DNA from: Lepidodermella squamata
Lineage: Eukaryota; Gastrotricha
Direction: 5' to 3'
DNA: 64,000 nt
Assembly: GCA_047495785.1 (NCBI GenBank)
Contig: JBLDXI010000085.1
Location: 1-64,000 of the forward strand
In this document: in pieces, positions 44,054 through 54,281 of the stretch
Layout: every line of letters begins with the position of its first letter
Position numbering within the stretch: position 1 is the stretch's first letter
Program-made: the position numbers and the translations under genes
The notes under the pieces: model-generated
What the model saw: only the letters and a program-made list of their open reading frames with translations
What the model was told of the DNA's origin: nothing
Database searches by the model: none

Positions 44054-45241
44054 GGGTACGTTTCTTTATTCTCAAAAGATTTTGTTGAAAACAAGGCAAA
44101 AAACAGAGACCATTTCTTTATCCATTTATGTTAAAAACAATCAAGTGTGCGTATTTCTTTATCCTGATTTTGTTAGTAGCAAAAACAATAATCAGAGGCA
44201 TTTCTTTATTCGATTTTTTGCATTAACAAAATCTCGTTTATCAAATGAAACATTCCGATTTTGTTATTAGATTAAATCAATAAAGAAATGGTTAGCTGTG
44301 TAACTGCTCTGGCGACCTGAGAAGTCAATAGAATCGGCAATATTTAGACACCTTGTATAATTTGACCTTTGGCCAACTCAAATTTCAGTCGGTATCGATG
44401 GTCATAAGGTTTCGAATGGTTAAATTTTCTTATTTTCAAATAGGAAATCAGCAGGAAATAATGCAAATCACCCCTTTTAACCTGTGATGTTATGTGCCGA
44501 CATTTCAGCCGGGTCAAATCAGCCCGATGTGAAGCGCTAAGTCAAAAATCAAAACAAAACAAAATTGCCATTTTATAGACTCAAAGGCGAAGCAAAATTC
44601 CACGCAAAAAATTGTTTCTCCATTAGACGACATTACCGCTAGGGACAATTCAGCAATTTTGCCTAAATTCTATGAATATGTAATACATTTGATCAGAACT
44701 GGTATTAAAGGTAAGCTTGCATTTCAAATGTCAATTCAATGCTGGTCTGTCACTTGCTGGACTGTCGCCGGCGCAAATGTCGCCGAATATCGACTTGGCA
44801 CTATCTTCGACCCGAACCTTAAAATCTCAAAATTGTTCTAGTCACATTATTATATCAGCGGGTTTGCCGCTTGCTGAAATGTCGCAAGTCCATAAATTAA
44901 TGGGCTTGAAGCTTGGCGTAATGAATCATCAAGCACGACTTGGAAAAATTAGCAGAAAAATAAGTTATTTTCTCCTTATGCCTACGTTGGGCTGGGTCTT
45001 GGCGCGTGCGACTTAGAAAAAATCGCTCCTAAAACGACTCGGCGAGTGGTTGGTAATTTCGGGCAAAAAACATGTTTAATGAATGAAACACTGGCTGATT
45101 ATTATAGTAGCTCTAACAATAATCAGCATAAAGAAATAACTTTTTGTTGAACTAATAATTTCAACAAAAATAAAGAAATGGCTTGTTTATGGCTTGTTTT
45201 GTTAATAATTTCATCTCTGTTGGAGATAAAGAAACGTACCC
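44054..45241. mobile_element. Non-autonomous Harbinger derivative, inverted (1,188 bp, TSD AGC)
   Basis: Termini GGGTACGTTTCTTTAT and inverse ATAAAGAAACGTACCC. AGC lies on both sides (44,051-44,053 and 45,242-45,244). About 240 bp of its left end match the right end of the autonomous copy reversed; about 240 bp of its right end match the reversed left end, including CTCGCCGAGTCGTTTT. The middle, about 44,300-45,005, does not match the autonomous copy and carries no transposase. Confidence 0.88.
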
Positions 45242-45252
45242 AGCGAAGAGTT

Positions 45253-45828
45253 TGTGGCGGTGACACCACCTGGTGCCACGGCACGCGCCACTCACACGCG
45301 CCGTTCCGCACGCGCCCGTTTCTCCCGCCACTAAGGTTGTTTTACGGGTATTTAAGACCATTCAATATTTTAGTACTTACGCATCCTCCATTCACTAGTT
45401 CGCTTAAACCGCTAGCCACCTAACGAACTCCTCCTATTTTATATCTCGTTGCCTCGGCTTTACTGATTCCTCATTCTTGTTAATAGAACATTCCGTTACT
45501 TGTTATTTTATCTGCCTGGTGTCTGACCGACTCGCTTCCACCCATCCCTTCTACAACCGCGTCGGTAATTTTACGCCCTAATTGTAAATAAAGGTCGCCC
45601 TAACCCCGCGATTGCTCACAGGTCGACTACCGCATTTTACCCGCTGTTTCAACTACTGCCTTGGCTTTGCCGTTCTGTCCTTTGACGGACCCGGTATGCG
45701 CTCTCGCCGATATTTTGTGACATCAAGTACTTACTACGTATATTCCTATCAGGGCCTTCCGTTTGAAATAAATAAAGAGACCGGTGAACAGCTTGCCCTT
45801 TTGCTCACAAGAATCGGTCTCCGCCACA
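45253..45828 (+). repeat. 5' long terminal repeat
   Basis: Begins TGTGGCGGTG and ends CCGCCACA (TG...CA). TATTTAAG near 45,349 is a candidate TATA box; AATAAA occurs near 45,588 and 45,770. The inverse relation of TGTGGCGG and CCGCCACA is the short terminal inverted repeat of the LTR. Confidence 0.95.
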
Positions 45829-45830
45829 AC

Positions 45831-45850
45831 TGGTGCATCGGCCGGGAATC
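45831..45850 (+). promoter_or_regulatory. Primer binding site, complementary to tRNA-Gly 3' end
   Basis: TGGTGCATCGGCCGGGAATC starts 2 bp after the 5' LTR. It is complementary to the CCA end and T-arm side of metazoan tRNA-Gly(GCC) (…CCGGCCGATGCACCA type), from general knowledge of that tRNA. Confidence 0.85.
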
Positions 45851-45858
45851 TCACTGTC

Positions 45859-47415
45859 ATGCCAGCCAAGAAGGCCAAGAAGCCCCAGACGCCGGCGCCC
45901 AAGACGCCAGCTGATCCGCCCGCTACCGGCAGGGATCCGACGCCAACGAGTAGTCCTTCCAGGGGCCGCCCTGCCGCACCGCCAACTCCGCGCTCGCCTG
46001 AAAAGACGCCCCCCGCTCGTGGCCGCCCTGCGGCGACTGGAACCGCGCCGGAACCCGCCATGCCAGGCTTGGAGCCGCAACTGTCACCAGTTCGCAGGCG
46101 GGGGCCGCGACCCGGTGCTCGTTTCGACCTGCCGGCCGACAGTCTTGACCGGCAACTCGAGTGGCTGCTTCAGCGGATGCCCTCCGACGCTCGCGAAGCC
46201 TGGCTCGACATGGAGGCCTCTGAGCTCATCGAGCTCGAAGAAGGGCCCGAGAAGCGCCGACGCCACGCCCGCTACTTAGGTATCCTGGCGCTCCATGATC
46301 GCGAGCGGGTACAGGCCGCTCCCGTCACCACTGCGCCCCTTCAGCCGACCGTCGTTACGACAAGTGCCACCACGGTCACGTCCCGCGCGTCGACGCTAGC
46401 CGCGCCGACAAAAATTAAGGACTTGATTGAGAAGCAGGGTCCGAAGGAGCCGCTGCTGACTTTCGCCGCCCGGTGCAAGGCGACGCTGAAGACCGTCGAA
46501 CTGCCCGACACGCAAACGGTCGTCAACCTATTACACGGCCGCCTGAACGATACCTGCAAGGCCGCGCTGAGTGGCATGTTGGCCGCGGGCATCATGCCGG
46601 ACTCGATCGACACACTGTTCGAATTGCTCCAACTGCGTGTCCCGGACACGGCCGTCGATGAAGAGCCGAGACAGCAGCAGGGCGAAGCGGTCGTCGTCTT
46701 TGCCGATCAATGTCGGCGACACGCCCGGCAACATTATGGGGATCTACCCGCCCAGGCGCTCGACAAGATCGCGGCCCGCGTCTTCCTGTCTGGGTTGCGC
46801 GGTGCCGAGCTGAAGCGCTACGTCGATCTCAAGAACGAAGAATTCCGGCAAGAGACCGGCCTGCCGACGGCGTCGCTGACCACCCTCACGTCACACGCTA
46901 GCAACTTCGAACGCGCCGAGGTTCGAGCCGCCGCCGCCGATCCGAAACCGAAACCGAAGGCCGCCGTCACGGTTGGCAACGTCTCTGTCGCCGCGGTTAC
47001 CGCCGAGGGCCAGGTGGGCAGCGAACCGCATCGGCAGTCGAATCGCCCGTCACAACGCCAGCAGGGGCAGCAGCCTCGTCAGTTCCCGCCGCGCCGTGAT
47101 CCGCCCCAATGGCAACAACCTCAGTCGGCCGCTCGCGATACGCCGCAGCAGCAAGCGCCCCAGCAGCAACCGCTGTACCAGCCGCCTCACATGCGTGCCG
47201 GCTACGGGCCGCCGCCGCCGTTCCGACCACGGCCGCGCCGCAATGATTGGCCGGAAATGGTGGATCGGTTGCCGTACTACCACCACAGTGGTGTCTGTTG
47301 GCGGTGTGGCGCCCCTGATCACGCCTTCAAAAACGTCACATGCCCGAAGATGACGGACGAGGTCCGCGCGGCGGTCAACTCGGTCGCCGCCACCGCGCAA
47401 AACCAGTCAAACTAG
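45859..47415 (+). CDS. gag: Gag polyprotein of the Gypsy element
   Basis: The most likely start is ATG 45,859, just after the primer site; the frame is open upstream into the LTR, but without ATG. About 518 residues. The Pro/Ala/Lys-rich N-terminus (MPAKKAKKPQTPAPKTPADP) is followed by a capsid-like helical region (about residues 90-330, including DLIEKQGPKEPLLTFAARCK and FADQCRRHARQHYGD). A Gln/Pro/Arg-rich linker leads to a zinc knuckle CWRCGAPDHAFKNVTC (C-x2-C-x4-H-x6-C, longer than the usual x4 last gap). It should form the virus-like particle and bind element RNA. It overlaps pol, which is one base back (-1) relative to gag. Confidence 0.88.
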   Translation: MPAKKAKKPQTPAPKTPADPPATGRDPTPTSSPSRGRPAAPPTPRSPEKTPPARGRPAATGTAPEPAMPGLEPQLSPVRRRGPRPGARFDLPADSLDRQLEWLLQRMPSDAREAWLDMEASELIELEEGPEKRRRHARYLGILALHDRERVQAAPVTTAPLQPTVVTTSATTVTSRASTLAAPTKIKDLIEKQGPKEPLLTFAARCKATLKTVELPDTQTVVNLLHGRLNDTCKAALSGMLAAGIMPDSIDTLFELLQLRVPDTAVDEEPRQQQGEAVVVFADQCRRHARQHYGDLPAQALDKIAARVFLSGLRGAELKRYVDLKNEEFRQETGLPTASLTTLTSHASNFERAEVRAAAADPKPKPKAAVTVGNVSVAAVTAEGQVGSEPHRQSNRPSQRQQGQQPRQFPPRRDPPQWQQPQSAARDTPQQQAPQQQPLYQPPHMRAGYGPPPPFRPRPRRNDWPEMVDRLPYYHHSGVCWRCGAPDHAFKNVTCPKMTDEVRAAVNSVAATAQNQSN

Positions 47416-50400
47416 AAGGGCGGGCGGGCGACGTGGCCGCCCGCTGCTGCCCTCAAGACGCCGCCGAAGCCACGATGTCAGCCGCCGCCGATTGCCTCTG
47501 CGCCTTCAGTGTCGCAGGTCACGCCGTCAAGGGCCTTGTCGACACGGGTGCTAACGCCACCATCGTTTCGGAGGCCTTCTGCCGTTACCTACTCCTGCCG
47601 ATTCAACCGCTGCCCTACGAGGTCGCCCTCCGCACGGCCGATGGCCGCGTCCTGGATCCGCGGTTTGTGCTGGGCCGCGCCTTGGTGCCCTTCGGTCTCA
47701 CCGGTGATTGCCCGTTCTTTCACTGGGCCTTCGTCGTCGCCAGCGCGTCCCACGACCTGATCGTCGGCCTTGACTGGATGGTCCGCCAGGGCGCCGTCGT
47801 GGATCTGAGCCTGCGCCGCTTCAGTGGGGCCGGCTGGTCCCTGCCAATCGAGTTCGCTCCGCCGGCCGGGCCTCGCTGGGCCTCTTTGTCGGTCGATGGT
47901 TTCCCCGACTACTCAACACATGTTTCGATCAACGGCCGCCTGGTTTCGGCCACCGTCAGCACCGGAGCACCGACCTCGACCGCCACACCGGCGTGCATGG
48001 CCATGTTGGGTGCCAACTGGGCGCCCTTCGCCTCCGATTCGCTACCGTGTCTGTCGTCACCGTCTGGACGGGTCAGTCCGCTCGGTCTGGGCTTCCTGCG
48101 CCTCGATACTGCGACGCACTCTACCAACCTGCCGGTCCTCGTCGTAAGCGGGGATTCACACCGCTTGGTGCTAGGTGGTTCTCTGTTATCCGTCAATCGG
48201 GCTCAGCTCAACCTTGCCGCCGGTTCCTTCTCGTTTGCCCCGCCGCCTCCGTCGGAAGCCGTGCCGGACGATGTGGCCGATCTAATCACGCGGTCCACCG
48301 CCGGTCTCGCCGCTGAGGACGCCGCAGCCATGCGCACCCTTCTGGAAGAGTTCGCCCCGGTCTTCAGTGATCGATCGATGGGAATCCTGCTGAAACGCCC
48401 ATTGCTCATCGAGTCCACGGCGACGCGGCCGATCAGTGTCCCGCGCAGGTACATGGGCCCCCACAAGAAGGCAGAACTTCGAAAGCACTTGCGTTTTCTC
48501 CGCGAACGTGGTTTGATCGAGCCGAGCAACTCCGCCAACGCCTGTTGCCCCGTGATTGTCCCGAAGCCGTCGGCTGCTGATCCCCATGGCACCCGCTTCA
48601 CTGTCGACTTTAGACCGCAGAACAAGTTCTTGCCGTCGCGCTACCACGTACCGCCGCTGTGGGAAGATGTGGTCGAGAGGCTGCATGGCGCAACGGTTTT
48701 CTGTCGCCTCGACTTGCGGCAGGCCTTTCATCAACTCCCGTTGGATGAAGCGTGCCGGGATCTCACCACCTTCTACGGCTCCGATGGCGAAAAATGGCGC
48801 TACGCCGTCCTACCGATGGGTCTTTCCGTCAGCCCCGCCCTTCTGCAATCGGCCATGCAAAATGAGATTCTCGCCGATGTGTTACATTGGTGCGTTGTGT
48901 ATCAGGACGACTGCCTCATCTACGCCGACTCCGTGCCCGAGCTACTGCGTCGGTTACGTGCAATCCTGGAAAAATTCCGCGATTACCGCGTCAGCCTTTC
49001 TGCGGCCAAGTGTGAAATGGCGCGACCAGAAGTAAAGTTCCTAGGCCGCCGGCTCTCCGCAGACGGCGTGGCACCTGACCCCGACCGAACGGCCGACATC
49101 CGCAACTTTCCGCGACCAACCTGCCGTCGTGATGTCCGGTCGTTCCTCGGCACGTGCAACTTCCTACGGCCCCACCTGCCCGACTTTGCCACCATCGCCG
49201 AGCCCCTGACGACTCTCACGTCGAACCAGGTTCCGTTTGTCTGGTCGGCTGCCTGCGAGTCCGCGTTTACGGCTCTCAAAGCTGCCTTCGAGTCCGCCGA
49301 CGTTCTGGCTTATCCCGACTTCTCGCGACCCTTCAAGGTCATGACGGATGCCTCGGACGTAGGCCTCGGCTGCCTGTTGTTGCAAGCCGGCTCGGATGGC
49401 CGGGATCGACTGATTGCCGCCCACAGCCGACTCCTGTCGCCCGCCGAGCGGAACTATCCCGCGTTGGAGAAAGAATGCCTGGCGATTGTCTGGGCGTGCG
49501 ATCGGCTACGCGAGTACGTGCTTGGCAGCCGGTTCACGCTGGAGACGGACCACAAAGCCCTGCTATGGTTGCAAACGCTTCGCGACCCCAGCAAGCGGGT
49601 CTGGCGCTGGCTCGAACAATTGGGCGACTACCAGTTCGACCTGGTCCACCGCCCTGGTCGCCTCAATTTCGCCGATGGACTCTCGCGCCCCTCTGTCGAA
49701 CCTCCCGGTCACGACTACGCGGTCGACACTGTTTCCGGTGACGCGTCCTGCGTCGCATCCGTATCGATCGCCGATGTCTTCCGCCTGGAGCCGGCGGAGC
49801 TACGTGCCGCCCAGCTGGCCGACCCCGACCTTGGCCCCGTTCTGCGCCACCTCGAGTCCGGCGAGCCGCTCCTACAGCCGCTGTCCGCTGCCTCGGCCTG
49901 CCTTCTTCGCCATAGCGACGAGGTGTCTCGCGACGACGCTGGGGTATTCTATGTCTCGGTGCACGACCGCCTTTTCCCCAGGCTCTGCCTGATCCTGCCG
50001 GCTCGGTACGTGTCCGACACTGTCCGCATCGCCCACGACACTCCGGCGTCGGGTCATCTGGGCCGCCGGAAGACCATCGAACGCCTCCGCGACTACGTGT
50101 GGTTTCCGAACCTATACAGTTCCGTTCGACGACACTGCCGAGACTGCACAACGTGCGCCCGCCGCAAGGCTACGAATCAGCCGACGACGGTCCCCCTGGT
50201 GCCCATCCGACCGGTGGACGAGCCGTTCGCCCTGGTGGCCATGGACATCGTCGGGCCCATCGAGCCGCCGAGCTCGCAAGGACACCGCTGGGTGCTCACC
50301 CTGTTCGACGCCTTCACGAAGCTCCTGGTGGCGTACCCGCTTCGGTCGACAAAGGCTCCGAGCATCGTCGCCTGTCTACAGCGTTTCATCGCTGATTTCG

Positions 50401-51344
50401 ATGTGCCGTCTGCCCTCCTGACCGACCGGGGTACCAATGTCGACTCACTGGCGGTTCGCACCTTCTGCCAAAGCCTCGGCATCCGCAAGCTCCGGACCTC
50501 GCGCTTCAACCCCCGGGGCAATTCTCAGGTCGAGCGGTCCCACCGGGTTCTGGCCGACATGATCGCGACAAGCCTGGACCCGGATCAACCGCGCTCTTGG
50601 CACGTGCAGCTGCTAAACGCCCTCCGCGCCTACAAGACCGCCGTCAACGATGCTACAGGTGTCTCGCCGCATGAGATGGTCTTCGGTTTTCCGGCTCGGA
50701 CCGCGCTCAAGCTGCTGGCCGGTCCTGCAGTGGGCCCAGTCGATGCGCCGCCCGGCAAACCCGGCCCGGCCCAGTTCGTCGCCGCAAAGCAATCCCGCCT
50801 CGATGATTTATGGCAGCACGCTTCGGCGAACCTCGACCAGGCGCAACATCACCGCCGCGTCCTCAATGACCGACGTGCCAACACGCATCGCTTCGCCGTC
50901 GGCGACTCCGTCGGCGTGCTTCTGGAATCGAACGAGCGCAAGGGAAAATTTTCGCCCCGGTACCGCGGTCCGTACCTGGTCGTCGCGGTGGACGAGACTA
51001 CCAACAACTACCGCCTCGCCTCGCCAGACGGCGCCGAAACGCTGCCTTGGACCAATCGCCGCAAGTTGGTCGCCTTTCCGGCCCCAGAGCCGGGCCTGGC
51101 CTTTAAGGCCCCGTCGGACGTGGCGCTCCCGACGTGTACCAAAGCGCCCTCACCGGTAATGGCACCCCCGGTGGATGATCGAGTGCCACCCGCTGTCGTC
51201 CGGCCCCATGTGGAGGGGGAAGAGCCGTCGAAACTTCGCCCCGAAACCGCCCTGAGGAAACCGGACCGCCTCACCGTCGGCGCCTTGCTGCGTCTCGCCT
51301 ACCTGGCTGCCCGTCTCTTGGTGCGGAACACGCAATCCGACTAG
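47340..51344 (+). CDS. pol: Pol polyprotein of the Gypsy element: PR-RT-RNaseH-IN
   Basis: 1,334 codons shown; the frame opens a few codons before 47,340, so it is probably reached by -1 frameshifting from gag. Domains in order: retropepsin-like protease with VDTGA (residues ~67-71); reverse transcriptase with FCRLDLRQAFHQLPLD and the YQDD active site (~521-524); RNase H with MTDAS (~667); integrase with an HHCC zinc region (H...H...CRDCTTC, ~895-940) and a DDE core in VAMDIVGP, LLTDRGTN and NSQVERSHR. A chromodomain-like end is not evident; the C-terminus is Pro/Arg-rich. All key residues are present and there is no stop. This polyprotein copies and integrates the element. Confidence 0.95.
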   Translation: MPEDDGRGPRGGQLGRRHRAKPVKLEGRAGDVAARCCPQDAAEATMSAAADCLCAFSVAGHAVKGLVDTGANATIVSEAFCRYLLLPIQPLPYEVALRTADGRVLDPRFVLGRALVPFGLTGDCPFFHWAFVVASASHDLIVGLDWMVRQGAVVDLSLRRFSGAGWSLPIEFAPPAGPRWASLSVDGFPDYSTHVSINGRLVSATVSTGAPTSTATPACMAMLGANWAPFASDSLPCLSSPSGRVSPLGLGFLRLDTATHSTNLPVLVVSGDSHRLVLGGSLLSVNRAQLNLAAGSFSFAPPPPSEAVPDDVADLITRSTAGLAAEDAAAMRTLLEEFAPVFSDRSMGILLKRPLLIESTATRPISVPRRYMGPHKKAELRKHLRFLRERGLIEPSNSANACCPVIVPKPSAADPHGTRFTVDFRPQNKFLPSRYHVPPLWEDVVERLHGATVFCRLDLRQAFHQLPLDEACRDLTTFYGSDGEKWRYAVLPMGLSVSPALLQSAMQNEILADVLHWCVVYQDDCLIYADSVPELLRRLRAILEKFRDYRVSLSAAKCEMARPEVKFLGRRLSADGVAPDPDRTADIRNFPRPTCRRDVRSFLGTCNFLRPHLPDFATIAEPLTTLTSNQVPFVWSAACESAFTALKAAFESADVLAYPDFSRPFKVMTDASDVGLGCLLLQAGSDGRDRLIAAHSRLLSPAERNYPALEKECLAIVWACDRLREYVLGSRFTLETDHKALLWLQTLRDPSKRVWRWLEQLGDYQFDLVHRPGRLNFADGLSRPSVEPPGHDYAVDTVSGDASCVASVSIADVFRLEPAELRAAQLADPDLGPVLRHLESGEPLLQPLSAASACLLRHSDEVSRDDAGVFYVSVHDRLFPRLCLILPARYVSDTVRIAHDTPASGHLGRRKTIERLRDYVWFPNLYSSVRRHCRDCTTCARRKATNQPTTVPLVPIRPVDEPFALVAMDIVGPIEPPSSQGHRWVLTLFDAFTKLLVAYPLRSTKAPSIVACLQRFIADFDVPSALLTDRGTNVDSLAVRTFCQSLGIRKLRTSRFNPRGNSQVERSHRVLADMIATSLDPDQPRSWHVQLLNALRAYKTAVNDATGVSPHEMVFGFPARTALKLLAGPAVGPVDAPPGKPGPAQFVAAKQSRLDDLWQHASANLDQAQHHRRVLNDRRANTHRFAVGDSVGVLLESNERKGKFSPRYRGPYLVVAVDETTNNYRLASPDGAETLPWTNRRKLVAFPAPEPGLAFKAPSDVALPTCTKAPSPVMAPPVDDRVPPAVVRPHVEGEEPSKLRPETALRKPDRLTVGALLRLAYLAARLLVRNTQSD

Positions 51345-52016
51345 CTCAACCGACCTGATTTCGTGATTATTGTTGAATGCTTTTAAATGCTGTTAAAGGT
51401 TGCTTCTCTACCGAGCTTGTACCGAATTTTAGGCTAGGGTCGTTGTACTGACTTATTCCGCTGACACTGTATTCTGCTGACATTGTTATTTGTTGACGAT
51501 TGCTGTGACCTTGTACCGTCCTCGACTTTCAAGCTTTACTCTGGCCTCAGGCAACAACGTGTCCCACGCACCTGCGCGCTTGTAAATTTGCTTGTAAATT
51601 TAAAAGTATTATAACCCTTTTTTTTATTTATTTCGTTGTTGCTGTATCATAGTCGTGTATCATACATGTACATCTTGCCAACCTCCTACTGTGATACCGT
51701 TCTCTTTTCCGCCCTTTTTGTACACAGTTGAATCTAAAAACAAAAATCCCGCGTGGCAGCTCAACATATATATATATAACGTCCGAAAACGAACTGTCTT
51801 TCTCTACCGCCTGCTCTACTTGTTGTACTATACCACCTTGCTGTAACATATTTGTTGTTTGGTGTACTACATCGCTCCACCGATCTCGATCCGAATGACT
51901 GAACATACCGCTCATACTCCCACAATTGTTTTCATCTCTTGTTTCGCGTACCGGAGACAATGTCCGCATTTTGCTATTTCTTCATTTTTCTTATATTCCG
52001 CTATCGCTTTATGTTA
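51345..52016. other. Untranslated region between pol and the polypurine tract
   Basis: Returns to AT-rich composition and contains a short TA run (TATATATATATA, near 51,766). No envelope-like frame with signal or membrane segment was seen on either strand. Confidence 0.7.
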
Positions 52017-52027
52017 GTGGGGGAGGG
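52017..52027 (+). promoter_or_regulatory. Polypurine tract
   Basis: GTGGGGGAGGG directly abuts the 3' LTR, in the position of the plus-strand primer of LTR retroelements. Confidence 0.85.
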
Positions 52028-52603
52028 TGTGGCGGTGACACCACCTGGTGCCACGGCACGCGCCACTCACACGCGCCGTTCCGCACGCGCCCGTTTCTCC
52101 CGCCACTAAGGTTGTTTTACGGGTATTTAAGACCATTCAATATTTTAGTACTTACGCATCCTCCATTCACTAGTTCGCTTAAACCGCTAGCCACCTAACG
52201 AACTCCTCCTATTTTATATCTCGTTGCCTCGGCTTTACTGATTCCTCATTCTTGTTAATAGAACATTCCGTTACTTGTTATTTTATCTGCCTGGTGTCTG
52301 ACCGACTCGCTTCCACCCATCCCTTCTACAACCGCGTCGGTAATTTTACGCCCTAATTGTAAATAAAGGTCGCCCTAACCCCGCGATTGCTCACAGGTCG
52401 ACTACCGCATTTTACCCGCTGTTTCAACTACTGCCTTGGCTTTGCCGTTCTGTCCTTTGACGGACCCGGTATGCGCTCTCGCCGATATTTTGTGACATCA
52501 AGTACTTACTACGTATATTCCTATCAGGGCCTTCCGTTTGAAATAAATAAAGAGACCGGTGAACAGCTTGCCCTTTTGCTCACAAGAATCGGTCTCCGCC
52601 ACA
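52028..52603 (+). repeat. 3' long terminal repeat
   Basis: 576 bp, the same length as the 5' LTR and without differences noticed on reading. Followed by GAGTT, the target duplication. Confidence 0.95.
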
Positions 52604-53430
52604 GAGTTGATAAACTGAAAAAGATGGATTAAAACGACTCACAGCCAGGTTCAGCGAGACACTGTTCCATTGTAATTACACGTGTCATTTCACGCTGTAA
52701 TTGATCGTTGAACAATGCAATATTTGAACGGCTTGTTTAACAGTTATTCTAACCAAGCCAGATGGGCAGTCTATCATCTGGGACGCACATCGATGCGTGG
52801 CTCTTCTGGCAAAGCTTAGCCGGTTTCGTCTATACATTTCAATAGATTCAAATTTTAATAATAAATAATTCGGAAAGTCGTTATTATCACCATATAAGGT
52901 CGAATATTAGCGAAGCAGGCTGCGTAACGTGGCCCGAACACTTCACAAATGTAATCCTTCTGCTTGAGGGATGAAAAAATTCATTGAATTAAACAAATAA
53001 TAAATAGCGAAAATTTCATTCGAAGAACACGGAATGATCTTCGGTAGACATCTTAGTGTATAAATCTTGGTGTTGTAGCAACTGTGAGCTGACTATTACA
53101 AAATGAGAAGCAGGTTACTTACCTGGTTTGAAGGAAAAGTGAGCTGGCAAACTCACGATTCCCTTGCACGCATTGTATTGCACGATTGGGGCGCTAAACT
53201 GCTTGGAATGAATGAACAAAAGCTACCTATTAGACGCTAGATCACCTGAATTTCTTCGAATATAGAGCACGCATCTTTGCAAGCGCTGAAGTCATCGTTC
53301 CACCTTGATACACAGCGCGAGTAGCAATCACTCATTTCTAAGGCGATGATTAGAAGGAGACAAGCTCTGAAAAAATGCATAATGACAATTCTAGTGGAAA
53401 ACTTGAAATGAGCCGAGCAGTTAAAACTGT

Positions 53431-53440
53431 CAACACGCGC
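53431..53440 (-). promoter_or_regulatory. CAACACGCGC motif upstream of copy 3
   Basis: The same 10-mer stands 86 bp upstream of the ATG in copies 1 and 2; here it is about 51 bp upstream. Surrounding sequence is more diverged, which makes the retained motif a candidate regulatory site. Confidence 0.35.
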
Positions 53441-53479
53441 GTTTGAACTTTTGGCAACGTTCAAGATGTTAACGGAATC

Positions 53480-54280
53480 AGGACTGAACTACATGCTGAA
53501 ATAATTGGCAGCATAGACAACATCAGGCAATCGATAATTGATATGAACTAGAAATAAGACAATAGACAATGTGAAAAAAGACAAAAGCTGATACTAAACA
53601 GGCCAAGGTGGCATTTTTGAAAATCATGGCCACTTCATAACCAGTTCTCGAAGAATACAGATCAAAAGCTTGACCTGTTTTCCGGACAATTCACATTTTG
53701 CTATTTAAGACAAAAAAGATGTTCTAGATATTTTTCATCAACTCAAATTTGAATCTGATTGTCTTCTTTTTTAAACGAACCTGCGATTAAGAGAATAGGG
53801 ATCTTTTATTCGTCTAATATGGAAACAGAACAAATTCCTTCTGTATTTCCTCCACGTCGCTGGAGATGCGTGAGCAGGTTGCTTTTGTTTGAAATTTACA
53901 TTCTTCAAAATTCAACAGCGATAACCAATCGTACAATTTCTCACAATTTCCTATAACCAATCACAAGTTGCCTAGGACAATAATTTGTTCACTCTTTTGT
54001 TCTAGTTTCTTACTTTCGAGAATTGTCCTCGCTTCCAATTATTTCAGCGATTTATTAGGTCAACATTTGGGCCGCGGAATGCGTGATTTCAATGAACGTA
54101 GCCAGACTTTGCAAAACGCGTGTTATCGAGTCTTATTTTTCATCGTCATTATTCCAAATTCAACAATATTCGTATTGTATCAAACCGAGCTGAATTAATA
54201 GCTTAACCTTAATCTCGACGCTTGGGCAATTGTATTATTGTAGGGAAAGCTTTGTTCTGATTTGCCGTAGAATATCAATT
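53480..54280. other. Divergent intergenic region
   Basis: Lies between the minus-strand start of copy 3 (53,380) and the plus-strand start at 54,282. AT-rich; no element or RNA was recognised. It could hold promoters for both. Confidence 0.35.
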
Positions 54281-54281
54281 T

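Larger units (their letters stand above)
45253..52603 (+). mobile_element. Complete Ty3/Gypsy LTR retrotransposon (TSD GAGTT)
   Basis: Two 576-bp LTRs that appear identical on reading, a tRNA-Gly-type primer site, gag and pol frames without stops, and a polypurine tract. Five-bp target duplication GAGTT at 45,248-45,252 and 52,604-52,608. The order protease, reverse transcriptase, RNase H, integrase defines the Gypsy/Metaviridae layout. No envelope frame exists between pol and the 3' LTR. Its coding GC content is far above the host's. Identical LTRs imply a young insertion. Confidence 0.96.
37985..53380 (-). pseudogene. LamG/cysteine-module gene, array copy 3, broken by transposons
   Basis: The start at 53,380 still gives a signal peptide (MHFFRACLLLIIALEMSDC) and module CVSRWNDDFSACKDAC. 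The module near 52,780 (CQKSHASMCVPDD) then leaves frame through a one-base loss relative to copies 1 and 2. The 43,990 module reads CFSTTDRSFAGSLLDSPGC, its middle Cys changed to Ser. LamG1 is at 42,605-42,295 and 42,060-41,740. LamG2 is cut at 38,288/41,556 by the Harbinger element. Without the insert and one ACT, the DNA would align gap-free with copy 1 over that point. A Harbinger derivative and an LTR retrotransposon separate the first exons from the rest. The terminal exon is missing. I judge it non-functional. Confidence 0.75.

Noticed and set aside
45723-51335. Many antisense and alternative-frame ORFs over the Gypsy element
   Set aside because: Shadows of the GC-rich gag and pol frames; low-complexity Arg/Ala/Gly content and no domains.
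51345-52016. Possible envelope gene of the LTR element
   Set aside because: No frame of useful length with signal peptide or membrane anchor between pol and the polypurine tract.
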